Shown piece by piece: positions 10,863 to 23,732 of a stretch of DNA of 64,000 bases; position 1 is the stretch's first letter; each line of letters begins with the position of its first letter. The notes beneath the pieces are model-generated. The model was not told the origin of the DNA. It did no database searches and saw nothing but the letters and a program-made list of their open reading frames with translations. The stretch spans positions 266,001 through 330,000 of the forward strand of contig JAJTWR010000281.1 of the NCBI GenBank assembly GCA_021613335.1. Reading direction: 5' to 3'. A program made the position numbers and the translations under genes. This DNA comes from Whitmania pigra. Taxonomy: Eukaryota > Annelida > Clitellata > Hirudinida > Haemopidae.

Positions 10863-12055
10863 CAGTGTTGTAAAAATTACCTCATTTCGGTAATTAGTTA
10901 CAAGTAAAAGTAATACCTCAAAAAGCTACTTAAGTATAAGTAAGAGTATTGTCTCAAAAAGTTACTCAATTAAAAGTAAAAAGTTACAGCATCCAAAAGT
11001 TACTTTTAAGTAAAAATTACAAGTAACTTTGATGCCGCCATTATTGTGATCATACATCATTCCGTATTATTTAAAAGGAATTGTTTCTATTAACGTTAAA
11101 ACAATTATTGGTATTAACTGCTAGTATTAACAGTCATTAAGTGATAACATTTGAACTAATGCATGCTTTTGGTGTTTTTATTATTTATTACAATCACAAA
11201 CATTTGTTAATTTTTAACATAACTAAGTCCTCGAATAGTTTGTCAGTCATTATGGTCCTTCGGCTGTTCATACCAGCAGAGCTGAATAAACGTTAAACAG
11301 ACACTGTCAGCATCAGATGAATGAGATGCTTTCAGCTCGTCCACCATTGCTGAATTAGAAGATGCTACTTTGGCTACCAGTTTCTCATGAAGCTTGACAA
11401 CCGTTGGCAACAGATATCCCATATTCCTTAACTTCTGTTGGATGCATGCGTTCCACGTGCTTCTTCAAGTTAGATGAAGAACCTTCATATGCTGAACATA
11501 TAGTTTTTTTCTATTGGCAGAGTAGGCATGCATAGTTATATGATTTTCCTTTCATTGAAATCTGAACATTTTGTTCAAATACGGCCACGGACTATCTTCA
11601 CCCTTGTTCCTCTTATCTTCCCTAACGACAAACTGGCTTCAAATGAGTCCATACTAGGATATATTAAATCTTATATTATTATATGTATACAATATTATAT
11701 ATTAAAAAAGCTTCGGTATGACTAATCAACAATTTCCGATTTAACAGAAACGACCGGCGATAACAACAATAACAAATGAGCGATGATCGGAAAGAAGAAG
11801 GTATTCGAACGAACCAAAGAATAACAATCTAGAATTTTAATTTTAAATTAGTTTATTTTATTTTAAAATTTTATTTATATTACTTTGTAACGTCTTGTGC
11901 AAAAAAGGTAACGAATTAAAAGTATGACCGAAAATAGTAATTTGTTACAAGTAAAAGTAAAAAATAATTTGTGTAACTGTTACAAGTAAAAATTACCAAA
12001 AAATGTAATTAATTACAGTAACGAATTACATGTAATTCGATACTGCACAACACTG
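10863..12055 (-). mobile_element. Non-autonomous hAT DNA transposon with 8-bp TSD
   Basis: The element starts CAGTGTTGT and ends ACAACACTG, perfect 9-bp inverted termini. It is flanked on both sides by GATGTACG (10855-10862 and 12056-12063), an intact 8-bp target duplication diagnostic of hAT insertions. Both subterminal regions carry many short repeats of the TACAAGTAAAAGTAA type, as expected for hAT transposase-binding regions. Internally, on minus (about 11510-11429), a decayed BED-type zinc finger is readable (SSNLKKHVERMHP), followed by stops. The element is 1193 bp, too short for a full transposase, so it is a deletion derivative. The matching TSDs suggest fairly recent insertion. Confidence 0.9.
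11429..11510 (-). pseudogene. Remnant BED zinc finger of hAT transposase
   Basis: The minus-strand translation shows the second half of a BED finger, with a His-x4-His pair in KKHVERMHP preceded by a single Cys. The usual first Cys pair is absent and a stop follows within about 20 codons. Position and orientation fit the N-terminal end of a hAT transposase now mostly deleted. Confidence 0.6.
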
Positions 12056-12115
12056 GATGTACGATCCACTTTGAGAGCAACTGTGATAGAAGCAGACATG
12101 GAAATCATATGCAAT

Positions 12116-12566
<451 letters not shown>

Positions 12567-14350
12567 GTCGGCATCAAATTGGAGACCATGCGGAAGTAAG
12601 ACATGACTAGTACGACTGGATTCGTATTTTTGTCCAGACATCTTCATCTGGAGATCATGACTTTCCATCGATTGATGCTCAGCTGGGATTCCCGGTGCAT
12701 ATTAAGTTAAAAAGATTTAAAAGTGAATCTACCGAGAATTTATTGAAATCTTTTATTTTAAAAATATCATTTAATTTGCAAGTGAAGCTTTGACTTAGGG
12801 AGAATATTAATTAAAGGAAACAAAAAATGATTTGGTCGATGTTGATATCATTTGTTTAAAATTAAATACATAATTAATAGTTGATTATGATTCAAAGATT
12901 CATCTTAATCATCTTAATTAGTCTGTGGGCACGAAATGAGTTGGTTAACACGTTGACTTAACATATAAATATATATTTATAAATATTAAACATTAAATTA
13001 ACATTATGAAATTGTACATATTAAAAGGGTGGGTAATTGAATTGACATTTAAAAACATCTATTTGTCAATGTTATTATTTGTTTCAACCTAAAAAATAAT
13101 ATACTAATAATTTTGGAAATAGTTTTTTTTCGACCGACTAGTAATTTTAATTCTTCAATTATTGCTCGGAAAATGACTTTCCCTGTTCTTTGTAGAAAGG
13201 CATTTTAAGGAGCTTCTAAGTTATTGCGTTACTCTCATGTTCATTATTATTGCTAGGAATATCATATTTCATAAATTAACATTAGTCAGATTTTACATAC
13301 TTTAATTTGAAAATAGTTCAATATTTTTTAACAAACGCAATAATAATAACAATGACAATGACAACAACATTAATAATAATAATTTGTAATAAAACTACAA
13401 ACCAACTCTCTACCATTTTATAGCATTTTATTAAAAAAAACCTTTCAAAAATAAAAAAATTTAATTCGGATCTTCTTAATATTTCTTCCGGAAGACTAAG
13501 TTCAAGGTCCACAATTTCACCCTTTCATGGAGCATTCTTTCCTTCAAGAAAAATATTCGCAATAATCATCAAACTCATTGGATATTCTTGACGTAGAATG
13601 CCATTTTATAAAGGCGATTGCAACTTTGCTATGATGACGTAAGCATCCGGGATTTAATGATGATGAAAATGTCTGTGATATTGTGGAGGTGATGTCCATG
13701 AGGTGATGATGATGATGACTGTGATGATGATGATGATACATCGAGGGCGTGCTTAAACACAATCCGATCCGACACCAGGCAATCACGTGACACACCCCTG
13801 ATTGACAGATCGGTTAAGCCACTCTTGTGAATGAATGAATGAATGTTCTAGTACATGTCCTGATGACGATGTTGATGAATAGGAATCATCAGCACTCTTC
13901 ATTGTGAACCCTTCGAGGACGAAATTTTGGAAAAATGATTCGGAAATGAGGTTTATCAAAAAAAAAAAAAAAATCGAATATCACCGGACCGACGCAAGCT
14001 GCTTGTTTCAATGGAAAGCTAATTTTCCTCATCATTTTGCAGGAATTTCGAAAGCAAAAAATAATTTCCTTGACATTAATTATTTGAAAGTCTAATGCAT
14101 CATTTAAGTGCACGCACTTGAAGAAATAAATGTTTTTCAGACATTGCTGACAACAACTTGCCGTCAAATAATTGTAGCGCACATGATATAATTATTTAAT
14201 TACATATTGTTAAATAAATGCGAATACTAATAAATCATTTTTCCAAAGTGCTCGTTTGTGGTCTATTAATTAGCAGTAATTAATTAATGTAACAATTAAT
14301 GGCAAATTATTAGTTAAGACTTCGCATAATGGTATCACGGATTCAAATTG
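12567..14350. other. AT-rich non-coding interval
   Basis: No supported gene. A short minus frame near 13513-13440 reads like a small exon (LELSLPEEILRRSELNFFIF) but has no matching neighbours. ATG/ATC-rich microsatellite patches occur around 13659-13741, and a run of 16 A at 13959. Confidence 0.4.
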
Positions 14351-14352
14351 TA

Positions 14353-14669
<317 letters not shown>

Positions 14670-15614
14670 GAAATTGGAGGACGGACACTATTTGATCCTC
14701 GACAATGATCCATCATTTTATTTCAGCATTATTCACATTCTTTCTGTTAAAATGGATTTTCATTGAATTCAAAGCTTTCGTAATCCCATTTTTTTTTAAT
14801 TTCCTAACAAAAATAAAATATCATGGAAGCGACATTTCGGTAAAAATATTTAAAGGTTAATTCAAAATAAAAATAAAGTTTAATTTGCTGAAATTAAAAA
14901 AAAATCAATTTAATAAACAAACTACGGAATCAATTTTAAGATCAAATTGCATTTTATAAATTATAACTTACTTCAATCAACACTGAAGCATCCAGAGAAG
15001 GAGGAATGTGAGTATTGAGATTCAAAAAACAAAAAAATCTTTGCTTTCGGATGAAAGGAAATTTACACATTTATGCATTATTATGATTTCTCAAATATCA
15101 AAATATATTTACATTTTTGAGATATAAAGTCATTTCATAACTTTAACTTTTATTTAGTAATTTAAGAAATTAACTTATCATTACGTCATCTAAACATCAT
15201 TTCATTTAAAATCCGTCACACTATATCATACCATTAGTAATAATAATATTTAATAATTAATAATAATAATAATTAATTAATTAATAACAATAATGTCACA
15301 CTAATACACTAATAATAATAATGATAATGCACTGATAAAGTCTAAGCTAATCACAGAAGACATTTTGTCTGCTTTTGCTGCAAAATGCCTTTAATTTAAA
15401 AAAATATAGGTCCTTCAGAGAAACACTCCAGTGAATTTCTGAAACCTCAGGGTTTTCCACTCGGATGGTTTCATGGTTGAAGCATGGTTGTCCTTCCTTA
15501 ACTTTATCCAGTTTAAATCACTCCACATTGTATGGAATCTGAGATGATGTCACGTGTGATTTGATTTTTTAAGAGGAAACTTAAATACTGAGAAGCTCTT
15601 AAAAGAAATAAGTC

Positions 15615-18461
15615 ATGCTGGAAGAGAACAACACAAGTGTGACGTCGGCAGGATGTGGAGAATTTTTTAAAGGTGGTGTGAGAAAATTAAGATCTGACTT
15701 GATTGTAAATTCTGAGATTGTAAGAGCGGATGTCTGAAGATTTAGATGTTGTTAGTTAGGAGGTAGTTTTGGAATTTAGTGATTTGAATAATAATTTAAA
15801 TATAGTAATATCTAAATATTAAAAAATTCGTTTTGAATAAAGAATTCCTTTCTAAGTCACAAGATTGAAGGCGAAATACAACACGGATGACATTGTTTAA
15901 GAGTTTGATGCCAGTGCAATATCACAATGCTTAAGCTGAGGATAAAAAGGATGATGGACCTTTATAAGAATTTTTGCATCAACAACCGGACTTATTTTTG
16001 AGTTGGTAGCAATATTTTTGGAGATTTTAGAAGCAATATAATTAATGTAGAATGGTCAATTTAACATACCATCGATGACAGCAACTATAAATTCAGTTAA
16101 GACATCGTATGAGCTTCAAATGTCCAATCGATTTTATCTGCCTCCTTTTGATATATTTCTAACATTTTGATATATTCGTCGTTTTATGGTTGACAATACT
16201 AAAATTCTCATAATAACTTTCATTTCATCAACTAGATAAAGACATCTTGCTATTTTGTCTCAATAATGTAATAATTTTGCAATTTATTTTTATTTTCTAG
16301 ACTGGAATGTCTGAAGATTTAGATATTATCCCTTGGGATAAACCACATGCAACGGTAAATCTATCTCTTAAATCGATAAATCTTTTATCTTTTTTAGGTT
16401 TTGGATGATTTTAGGGTTTATTTCAATTAATTTGCTTCTGAATTTATAACTTATTTTTTTTCCAAGGAATTTCTTAATGTTTCAATAAAGGATTAAAAAT
16501 CTGAAAAAATCTGATTCATCGAGTGCATCTTTTATGTTTTTGAGATGGAGATGAGGGCTCTCTTCATTGCTTGACTCGCAGCTTATAAAAGGGAATTATC
16601 GACAGCTGACATCGTCATCGTCATCATCATCATCATTATCTACAACAACATCGTCATCGTCATCATCATCATCATTATTTACAACAACATCGTCGTCGTC
16701 ATCATCATAGCGATAGCTGGCTGCTGAGTTTGTTGTTATTCGTCTAATTACCTGAAACTAATCTAATATTTTAATCGATTACTTATATAATTTTTAGTGT
16801 CATTTAATTTATTTCACATATTTTAAAAATAATCGAAAAAAACAGACGAAGTATTCCATTCTATGGAGACCAATAAACTGATGAAGTTTAGTCATATTAA
16901 ACAATAGCGATTATTAATTAATTATAACCATAAGTTAATCGAATGTTGGGTTCGAATTTTGTCACTCAATAACTGATAATCTTTGTCATTAAATGGAAAT
17001 TTAACCGAGGAAATTCCATAAAATAACAATGGAATATCCACAAAATTGACATGCAACAGATTATAAAATTAAATTTAAGCACTTTTTTAAAATTATCCTA
17101 CATTAAATGCCGTTAAAAGTTAATATTTAATAATTTCCAGGAATATTTAATTTGCTTCAGATTTATTTATTGTTTACTGTGTGGTTTTACCGATTCATAA
17201 TTAAAAGTTAAATACATTAAAGTGTAAATTAATTTAAGGCATAATAAATTAAATAAATTTCTCTGGATTAATTCCTTGAATATGAATATCATTGGAAGCA
17301 GTAAAAGTAATAAATTGTAACTAAATAATAATTAATAAAATGTCAATCTTAATATTTCTCATTTGACAAAATATGGGTCCATATAACATTGAAACGACCA
17401 TCGATGGGATGGCAACGGGATGAAGCTTGGTGAGCAGGAAATTGCATAATGTGCGTGGAAAGCTCTCATAGTGGACTGGAGAGGCATTTTCTATTCTAGT
17501 TTTATGCAGATTGTTGTAATTATGTATTTGTAATTTATTTTTATTTATTTATTAGACGCACTTGAAGGGCCCAGTTGGACCACCAATTACAAAATTACAA
17601 AAATTACAAAAACAAAAGCATCGACCGGCGCGTACGCAAAGGTGGCGTATAAATTAAATGTAATTTAAGTAATGACTAAAGTCAAAATTGTAGAAATTAT
17701 TTCTTATTTTACATATTTCTAGAACTTCCTGGGACATCAATAAAAATCAATAACCTAATTATTTCTTTTTGCTATTTAAAAAATAACTAATTAATAATTA
17801 CGAATTATTATTTTAGTGGTTTGTCGGAATTATTCAAGTAAACTTCAGGTTTTTGAAACATTCCATAAGTTATACACGGGGAGTGAGTCATCATTTTTTG
17901 CGGCCTCAAATGAAACTAGGAATCGACCGGGTATCCCGGCTCAGTCTAATTTTAGCCGGGTAATGACGTGAATCATGTATAGAAATTTAGAAACCATTTT
18001 TATGCGAACGTTTATTCCAAGTTATCATAAATTCTGTCAGCTACTTTGTAAAACGACGTGGAATGACATTCTTATCTGATGTTATTCTTAATCAATATTT
18101 ACGTTTACACGAGATTTGGAAAAACTCTCAACCTGTTCTTCTGAATGCACTTCGCCATTTTGAAATCTTTTTCATAATCACTCGAATGATTTATTTATTT
18201 GATTAAAAGCCGTTGTATAATTGGACAAACGACCAGACCTGAGGCTGAAGCTTGGAGTTGGGCTTAAATATAATCTTGTCAGCTCAGCTCCTTTCGACAC
18301 AAATTTCAGCTGAAAAAGATCATCCAATGCAACTACAGGTTTCTTCTGAATGTTCTGTTACCCCCTCTGCCCTCTCAGATACAATTTATGCTACTCACGG
18401 ACTCGGAGATGTCATTTCAGCTTTTCTAGGAGGCAAACCTTCGCTTAACTCGAAGAAATGA
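15615..18461 (+). CDS. Candidate three-exon gene for a ~110-aa unknown protein
   Basis: Three phase-0 exons can be joined. 15615-15719 has an ATG with an in-frame TAA just upstream and ends ATT|GTAAGA. 16301-16354 has the acceptor TTTTATTTTCTAG, encodes SEDLDIIPWDKPHAT and ends ACG|GTAAAT. 18288-18461 has the acceptor GTCAGCTCAG and ends in TGA. The product would be 110 residues with Ser/Thr-rich, hydrophilic sequence (for example VSSECSVTPSALSD). The middle exon has the best splice sites. I recognise no domain. The exons could instead belong to a longer transcript that includes the RhoGEF gene downstream. Support is splice consensus and phase only. Confidence 0.33.
16611..16709. repeat. ATC/GTC microsatellite with a duplicated ~50-bp block
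   Basis: A block of CATCGTCATCGTCATCATC followed by ACAACA occurs twice in tandem, with a third, partial GTC-rich copy. It lies in an intron of the candidate 110-aa gene, or in intergenic DNA if that gene is wrong. Confidence 0.8.
17360..17650. mobile_element. Possible degenerate retroelement fragment
   Basis: A locally GC-richer stretch ends in a TTTATT-rich tract. It is followed by a GACGCACTTGAAGGGCCC-type segment and repeated AATTACAAAA. This looks like the decayed 3' end of a dispersed element. No domain or target duplication was identified. Confidence 0.2.
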
Positions 18462-20360
18462 CCCTTTTTTTTTGCTTCTATCGTTCGTCCTTTAAGACTC
18501 TCAAAAGTTTGGTGGAGGCTGTTAACAGTTTCAAATTAATTCATTAAGTAACCTTATTAGAGGCCCGTTGCATATGAAATGAAAGAAATAAATAAGGATT
18601 AGTTATGAAAGATAGGTTAATGAAAGAATTTTAAATTTTCTATTTGTAAATAAATTTAAAATTACTCTTACTAATTTAAAAAATGAGGCTTGGAATGGTG
18701 GAATTGAAATTAACCAATTCCAATCATCACTGAATTTCCATGGCAGCAATGTAAATATTTTTATGAAATTGAACTTATCCTGAAAATTACACTGTCATAC
18801 CGTTAGTAGGTTCCACTTCTAGTTATTTCTAAACATTTCTTCCACTCCCCGGCCAATAACAGCTCCCCGGTCGATTCCTAAATGAAAGTTAACTTATATA
18901 TAACTTAAATATAGTGAGAACTAATTGAGCTTCATGCTACACATGTGAAGTTTTCAATTAGTGATTGATCCACTCATTGATTGATTCTGAAACTCTTTGA
19001 TGTTGACGAGAGACATTCTGATTGCATCTTAAATTGATTTGCAACTTGAGGGGAAAACAAGCTGCTTTGAAAGACTCGTGAACCCGGCAGACGAACCAAA
19101 ACCAGAAAATAATAAATGCCGCTTAATGTTAATTTAAGTTCTTAATATGTGCTTAACATCATTTCCAATTTTAATTGGTTAAGCTCTAAAATTCGCATAA
19201 ACTACAAAACAATTATTATCGTCATGTCATTGCCATACATTAATATTTAATTAAGATGGGTGGAGTCAAAATCCTAATCCATGCTTAAATCGCACTAACA
19301 GTTGTCATAACGGCGATCATTACAATCTCCATAGCAGGCCATTTTCCAATTGAAAAGCACTTATAACATTCATTTGAGAATGAAGAGTTAAAAATAAGAG
19401 ATAAGATAATAAAAATAACTTGGAAATTCCCGGAGGACCAGCTCTACGTTATCTTGTTTTCCCTTATTTTGTTGTATGAGGCAATTATAATTGTTGTTGC
19501 TGTTGTTTGTCATCATCATCGTCATCGTCATCATCGTCATCACAATCATCATCGTCATCATCACGCTACGGAAAACATTTAATGAAATTATTAAAACATT
19601 GTTCATTGTAATTCAAAATATTCGTGCCAAAACACCAAACAATGTAAATGTACTTTAATATTTAACTCATAGCCAAAACAAAAAATTATTTTAGCTGAAA
19701 AATATTAAAAATATTTTGAAATATTTGTCGTTCATGAATGTTTTCAAATGTTTTCGACTGTGATGACTGGCTATTAGTCTGAAGAATGTTTTGAAACAAT
19801 AATAATTAAATGCAATTAGTTTAAATAAATCAATTTATAAATTATTTTTATTATTCAACCAATTGATGTTATATACGAGACAATACAATTATCATGAACG
19901 TATTAATTATATTGTTATTGTATTAATTATACATTAGTTTTATTTGTATATTTATTACTTTTTAATACTTATAATAAATTTTTTATTACTTATAATATCA
20001 ATGAACAATGATGAATGTCTATCAGTAACTTTAGTACGTGTCTACCTGATAGTGTTGTGAATATGACGATTTAACATGAATATAATAAATGCTAAATGAA
20101 CGTAAAACATTGCTTCATAATCTGGAGATTTTGGATATTTTAAAATTACGTTTTGAATTTCTTCTTTTAATCTCAAATTCTTGGTAAAACTCATCAAATG
20201 GAATCGAGGCACTTAAATAGCATTGTTATTATTAATATTATTAGAATTATTATAATTTTTAAAATAATTGTTACTTTTCTTATTATCATTACAGTTGTTA
20301 TTGTTGCTAGTTTTATCCACTCCTAAATAATTATTTGCATCGTCGCAATCATCGCTGTGG

Positions 20361-20397
<37 letters not shown>

Positions 20398-20424
20398 TCA
20401 TCATCATCATCATCATCAGCATCG

Positions 20425-20490
<66 letters not shown>

Positions 20491-22279
20491 GTCGTCGTCG
20501 TCGTCGTCGCCGGCGCCGCCGCCGCCACCACATCATCATCATCATCACCATCATCGACATCACCTCACAAATCCATGAAAGCTAACATTTACTTTTTTTC
20601 TTCAAAAAGCAAATAATTTCGGTGCAATTAAATTTTAAGGCTTTATTTTCTAATTTTCTGTTTTTTATACCGTTCAGAAATGAAAGTGGATTTTCATAAA
20701 GTTTTGATGGCAATTGAATTTTCTCTGATTTTCAGGACTTTCATTTGTTGGTTATTCTGCTTTTAAGTTATCCATGCTACAGAAATGAATGAATGAATAA
20801 TAAAAAATGGATAAATGGATGGGTGGTCAGGTGAATGGATGGATGGGTTGAATGCCCTGGTGAATTGCAGTGAATCACAATTTTGAATTTCTGAGTGAAA
20901 TTGAGTTGTCATAGCCTTTTGAATTCATATACCTTAGGATTCGCTTTTAAAAGTTAAAATTATTGTTTACTCAAATCTATAAGTGTTTAAATGATTTCAA
21001 ACCAAATTATGTTTTACAAAATATAATTTGATCAAATGTCAATCAAATGAGACTGATATATCATTAAAAACTTGTCTAATAGACATCTGAAATGGAATAA
21101 AACTTTTGAATGAAATTCCACCTCAATTTGCAGTCATAGCATGAGCAACAAGATTTGCCTCAACCTGGGAGTACCGCGTAAATTGCTTGCATGTTATCTG
21201 ACGCTAACTGGAGATTTTAAGAAAGTGTATCATGTAATCTTCTATGTATCCTTTACAAGTTTATTTTATTATGGTTTGATTTTTTCTTATCATTATTTAA
21301 TATTTATACAATTATGAAAATCTTCTTAATTAATAAATAAAAATAAGTTAATACAATTTACATTAATAATTATAATAATTTTCTTACTATAATTTATCGT
21401 CATATTTGACTATTTGATTTTCTTTGATGTGCTAAACCTTTGTATATTTCCGACGTTGAGAAGTTTTAATTTATTAATAACCTTAAATTATTTATTATTA
21501 ATAATATAATAACACATTTTAATAATAATTGTCAATATTAGAACTAATTAAATTACTTGCCGCCATTAAAGTCATTAAAAATTGCCAACTCCCTTCGGCT
21601 GACACGATGACTATTCACGGTGACTTTTCATGAATGTTGCTATGACGACCGAGTTCATTCATTCTTCTTTCATTCATTTCCAGCGTCACTTTCATCTGGC
21701 ATCCTGCTTTCATTCACTCGTTCATTCATTCGTTCACTCATTCACCCATTCGTTCGTTCATTCAGTGGGATCTCTCACAACTTGCAATTTATTTTTTTAG
21801 AACAAAAGCATTTTCAAGGAATTCAACTTTTGCTACGTTTTCAACAATTCTCATAAATTAATCAATTTTAGGCTGCAATAATTTTTGAAGATGTTCAAAG
21901 TTTAACTGACTTTAAAATGAGAAATTAATAAATTCGTAATTTAATTTCTTAACTCAGGTGGTAAATAAATGTTAGTTTCAATGTTCAAATAATAAAAAAA
22001 AGTTTTATTTTAAATCATTTAACAAAGGAAAGGACATTTTGAGCAAAATATTCTCAAACAACCAGACCAAATCCTCTGCACTCACAAATTATTCCGCAAA
22101 TTATGCAAATTACCTGCTTCATGTCTCTAATCACAACGCCCACTTATCAAGTTTAAGTAATAAGTAATAATCGGCGTGAGTAACTCTCTTCATAAATCGT
22201 CTTTTCAAAGAGGAAATTCATTTAAAAAGCAGAAATTTAGTTACTAGTTCGTTCGGATAGTTGTCAGTTGTTTAAACTA
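18462..22279. other. Gene-poor AT-rich interval
   Basis: No supported exon. It includes ATC/GTC microsatellites at 19507-19563 and 20356-20562, a GAATGAAT/GGATGGAT patch at 20784-20850, and a CATTCATTCGTT-type patch at 21655-21765. Confidence 0.45.
20356..20562. repeat. Compound ATC / GTC / GCC trinucleotide tract
   Basis: ATC repeats grade into a GTC block, then a GCC block, then back to ATC with ACC interruptions. Poly-His, poly-Ser and poly-Asp frames here are repeat artefacts. Confidence 0.9.
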
Positions 22280-22671
22280 TTAAATATTAGTTAGATCGAT
22301 TAATTTATTAAATATTAGTTAGATCGATTAATTTATTAAATATTAGTTAGATCGATTAATTTATTAAATATTAGTTAGATCGATTAATTTATTAAATATT
22401 AGTTAGATCGATTACTTTATTAAATATTAGTTAGATCGATTAATTTATTAAATATTAGTTAGATCGATTAATTTATTAAATATTAGTTAGATCGATTAAT
22501 TTATTAAATATTAGTTAGATCGATTAATTTATTAAATATTAGTTAGATCGATTAACTTATTAAATATTAGTTAGATCGATTAATTTATTAAATATTAGTT
22601 AGATCGATTAACTTATTAAATATTAGTTAGATCGATTAATTTATTAAATATTAGTTAGATCGATTAATTTT
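22280..22671. repeat. 28-bp minisatellite, 14 copies
   Basis: A tandem array with a 28-bp unit containing TTAGTTAGATCGATTAA, which includes the palindrome ATCGAT. Copies are almost identical; three show T-to-C changes in the ATTAATTTATT part. There are no spacers, so it is not a CRISPR. It lies in gene-poor DNA. Confidence 0.95.
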
Positions 22672-22787
22672 TTAACTGCAGTTGAAGCGTTTCTAATCGC
22701 ACCATCTTTCTTTACAATTAAATTCCCAGAGTTTTATTATTACATCAAAATTAATTTATAAAATATTTTGTGGCACATATTCATCCA

Positions 22788-23732
22788 GTTGCTGACTACA
22801 ACATGGCCAGATAACTGTTCATATGGCACTGTGATTGCTTTATTATTTATTTATTTGATTATAGTCCGTTGCATAACTCAGATGATTTGGAACTGTGATT
22901 GCTGGAGAAGCCAGGTATTTGAATGCTATCTTAGCAACACGGCCACATTTCTGCAACCATTTTAAAGGACAACTAGCTTTGTCAATATCTGGTTCAGCTA
23001 TTTATAATGAGCTAAACTTTAACAGATATAGCCTTTACTGCAGTGAATGATACTGATCGTCTTCGTGTAGGAATCTGAGCTATTTGAATATAGAACCAAT
23101 GCTGTGGCACTACCTAACCAAGATAAATTTCAATTTTTCTGACGTTGCCGAAAATCAAAAGCCTTCTTGAACCGAAGCACATAAGCAAGATCAAATAATA
23201 AATCATAGTCAAACGAGGTCTGTAAAGATGGCGCAACGTTGGCATAACAACTGAGCAGGAAATGTAGACCAATATGTACCTTTCTCCAAAACTTTCGTTG
23301 CTTAACAGCAGTGTTCCAAAATACTTTCAATTATTCTGAGTTTTTCTCACTCGAACATAAATTACGTTTGTGATTTCGATTGTCGAAAACTGGTTAGGCA
23401 CTGCTGCTCTATTTGTTATTAACCGCTGGATCGATTGCAGAGGAGAATCTTAACGAACTGAGATATGTTGTATCAGAGACTCTGATTTTAGTTGAGTTTA
23501 GCTTGCTCGGTTTGAAGCTTTATGTCGTTAGCGGGATTATGTCTGTGTATTTTTGTGCTTTTGACAGATTAGCTTCTATACCATTGATTCATTTTGATAG
23601 ACAATTGAAGACTGTGAGCTGCACATCGTATATGCTCAAACATCAACATCGTCACTGCCGCATTCACATTTCGTGCATTTCGTCTGTGGCGAGTGCTGTA
23701 ACTTTGTCGTAAATAACCAACTGTCAGCAACT
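22788..23732. mobile_element. Possible DNA transposon with short inverted termini
   Basis: CAGTTGCTGAC at 22788 and its reverse complement GTCAGCAACTG near 23722 form an 11-bp inverted pair. A second inner inverted pair is (T)GGCACTACCTAACCA at 23104 versus TGGTTAGGCACTGC at 23391. The interval is less AT-rich than its surroundings. No clear target duplication and no transposase frame were seen, so this is tentative. Confidence 0.3.

Noticed and set aside
22280..22671. Regular 28-bp repeats considered as a CRISPR array
   Set aside because: The repeats are directly adjacent without unique spacers and the genome is eukaryotic.
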